Assembly: GCF_002723455.1 (NCBI RefSeq)
Contig: NZ_PDUS01000009.1
Span: forward strand, 64,463-128,462
Length of the DNA: 64,000 bases
From: Pseudoalteromonas sp. 3D05
Lineage (GTDB): Bacteria; Pseudomonadota; Gammaproteobacteria; Enterobacterales; Alteromonadaceae
Reading direction: 5' to 3'
Below the pieces are notes generated by a model. It searched no databases. It was not told the DNA's origin and saw only the letters and a list, made by a program, of their open reading frames with translations. Made by a program: the position numbers and the translations under genes. Of this stretch, positions 63,987 to 64,000 are shown in pieces; the stretch's first letter is position 1; each line of letters begins with the position of its first letter.

Positions 63987-64000
63987 AAGGAAAGCCCCAT
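63987..64000 (+). promoter_or_regulatory. Probable ribosome-binding site of a gene starting at the right edge
   Basis: AAGGAAAG followed by CCCC and AT at the very end suggests a Shine-Dalgarno and the first two bases of an ATG outside the window, divergent from the TusA-like gene. The 144-bp gap 63856-63999 would hold both promoters. Confidence 0.4.

Noticed and set aside
1-64000. CRISPR arrays, tRNA or rRNA genes, intact insertion sequences, prophage genes
   Set aside because: Looked for and not found; no regularly spaced repeats, tRNA-like cloverleaf or transposase/integrase frame was recognised.

Overview
The window is AT-rich chromosomal DNA from a marine gammaproteobacterium of the order Alteromonadales, most like Pseudoalteromonas or a close relative. 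This rests on recognisable proteins (GloA, Syd, QueF, TamA/TamB, RadD, Pol II, DinG, PriC, YbaM, Pgi, Zwf, Pgl), on conserved neighbourhoods (syd/queF divergent; priC with ybaM), and on three TonB-dependent receptors of types common in that order. No rRNA, tRNA, CRISPR array or intact transposase was seen.

Region 1 (1-8.05 kb) is accessory DNA. Small modules, most with their own regulator, are separated by three decayed copies of the 3' end of nth (endonuclease III), all in the same orientation and each ending at an nth-like stop codon. The modules are a membrane protein with a divergent AraC regulator, a LysR regulator with an oxidoreductase/secreted protein/metallo-beta-lactamase operon, and a MarR regulator with a CPBP protease. 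This looks like repeated insertion at the nth 3' end.

Region 2 (8.2-19.6 kb) holds an Orn/Lys/Arg-type decarboxylase, a MipA/OmpV outer-membrane protein, two solute-binding-like proteins, a serine hydrolase, gloA, a DksA/TraR-type zinc-finger protein, a GNAT enzyme, a two-gene unit with a zinc-ribbon protein, syd, queF and a periplasmic cyclophilin. Region 3 (17.9-29.8 kb) is dominated by a leftward tamA-tamB-solute-binding-protein-cyclophilin operon, plus rraB, radD, a short H-NS-like gene and a membrane receiver/Hpt protein with no kinase core.

Region 4 (30-40.2 kb) is the most unusual cluster. It has a TPR-sulfotransferase, a degenerate retropepsin-like protein, a small lipoprotein, a 2OG-Fe(II) oxygenase, a methyltransferase and two TonB-dependent receptors with near-identical N-termini. 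Each receptor is followed by a strong intrinsic terminator and then by a modifying-enzyme gene. I infer a receptor-linked modification system.

Region 5 (40.4-47.9 kb) is a replication/repair block: polB, divergent dinG, a TSUP transporter, priC, a ComFB protein, ybaM and an isoaspartyl peptidase. Region 6 (48-60.1 kb) is a sugar-utilisation locus: two SapC proteins, a cupin-like protein, a TIGR01782-type receptor, pgi-zwf-pgl, and a LacI-family regulator. Three copies of the palindrome TGACARCGYTGTCA mark a local regulon; one overlaps a good -35 box upstream of pgi. Region 7 (60.2-64 kb) holds a 751-residue fusion of cysteine desulfurase, persulfide-dioxygenase-like and rhodanese domains, then an AI-2E/PerM permease and a TusA-like protein, suggesting a sulfane-sulfur theme.
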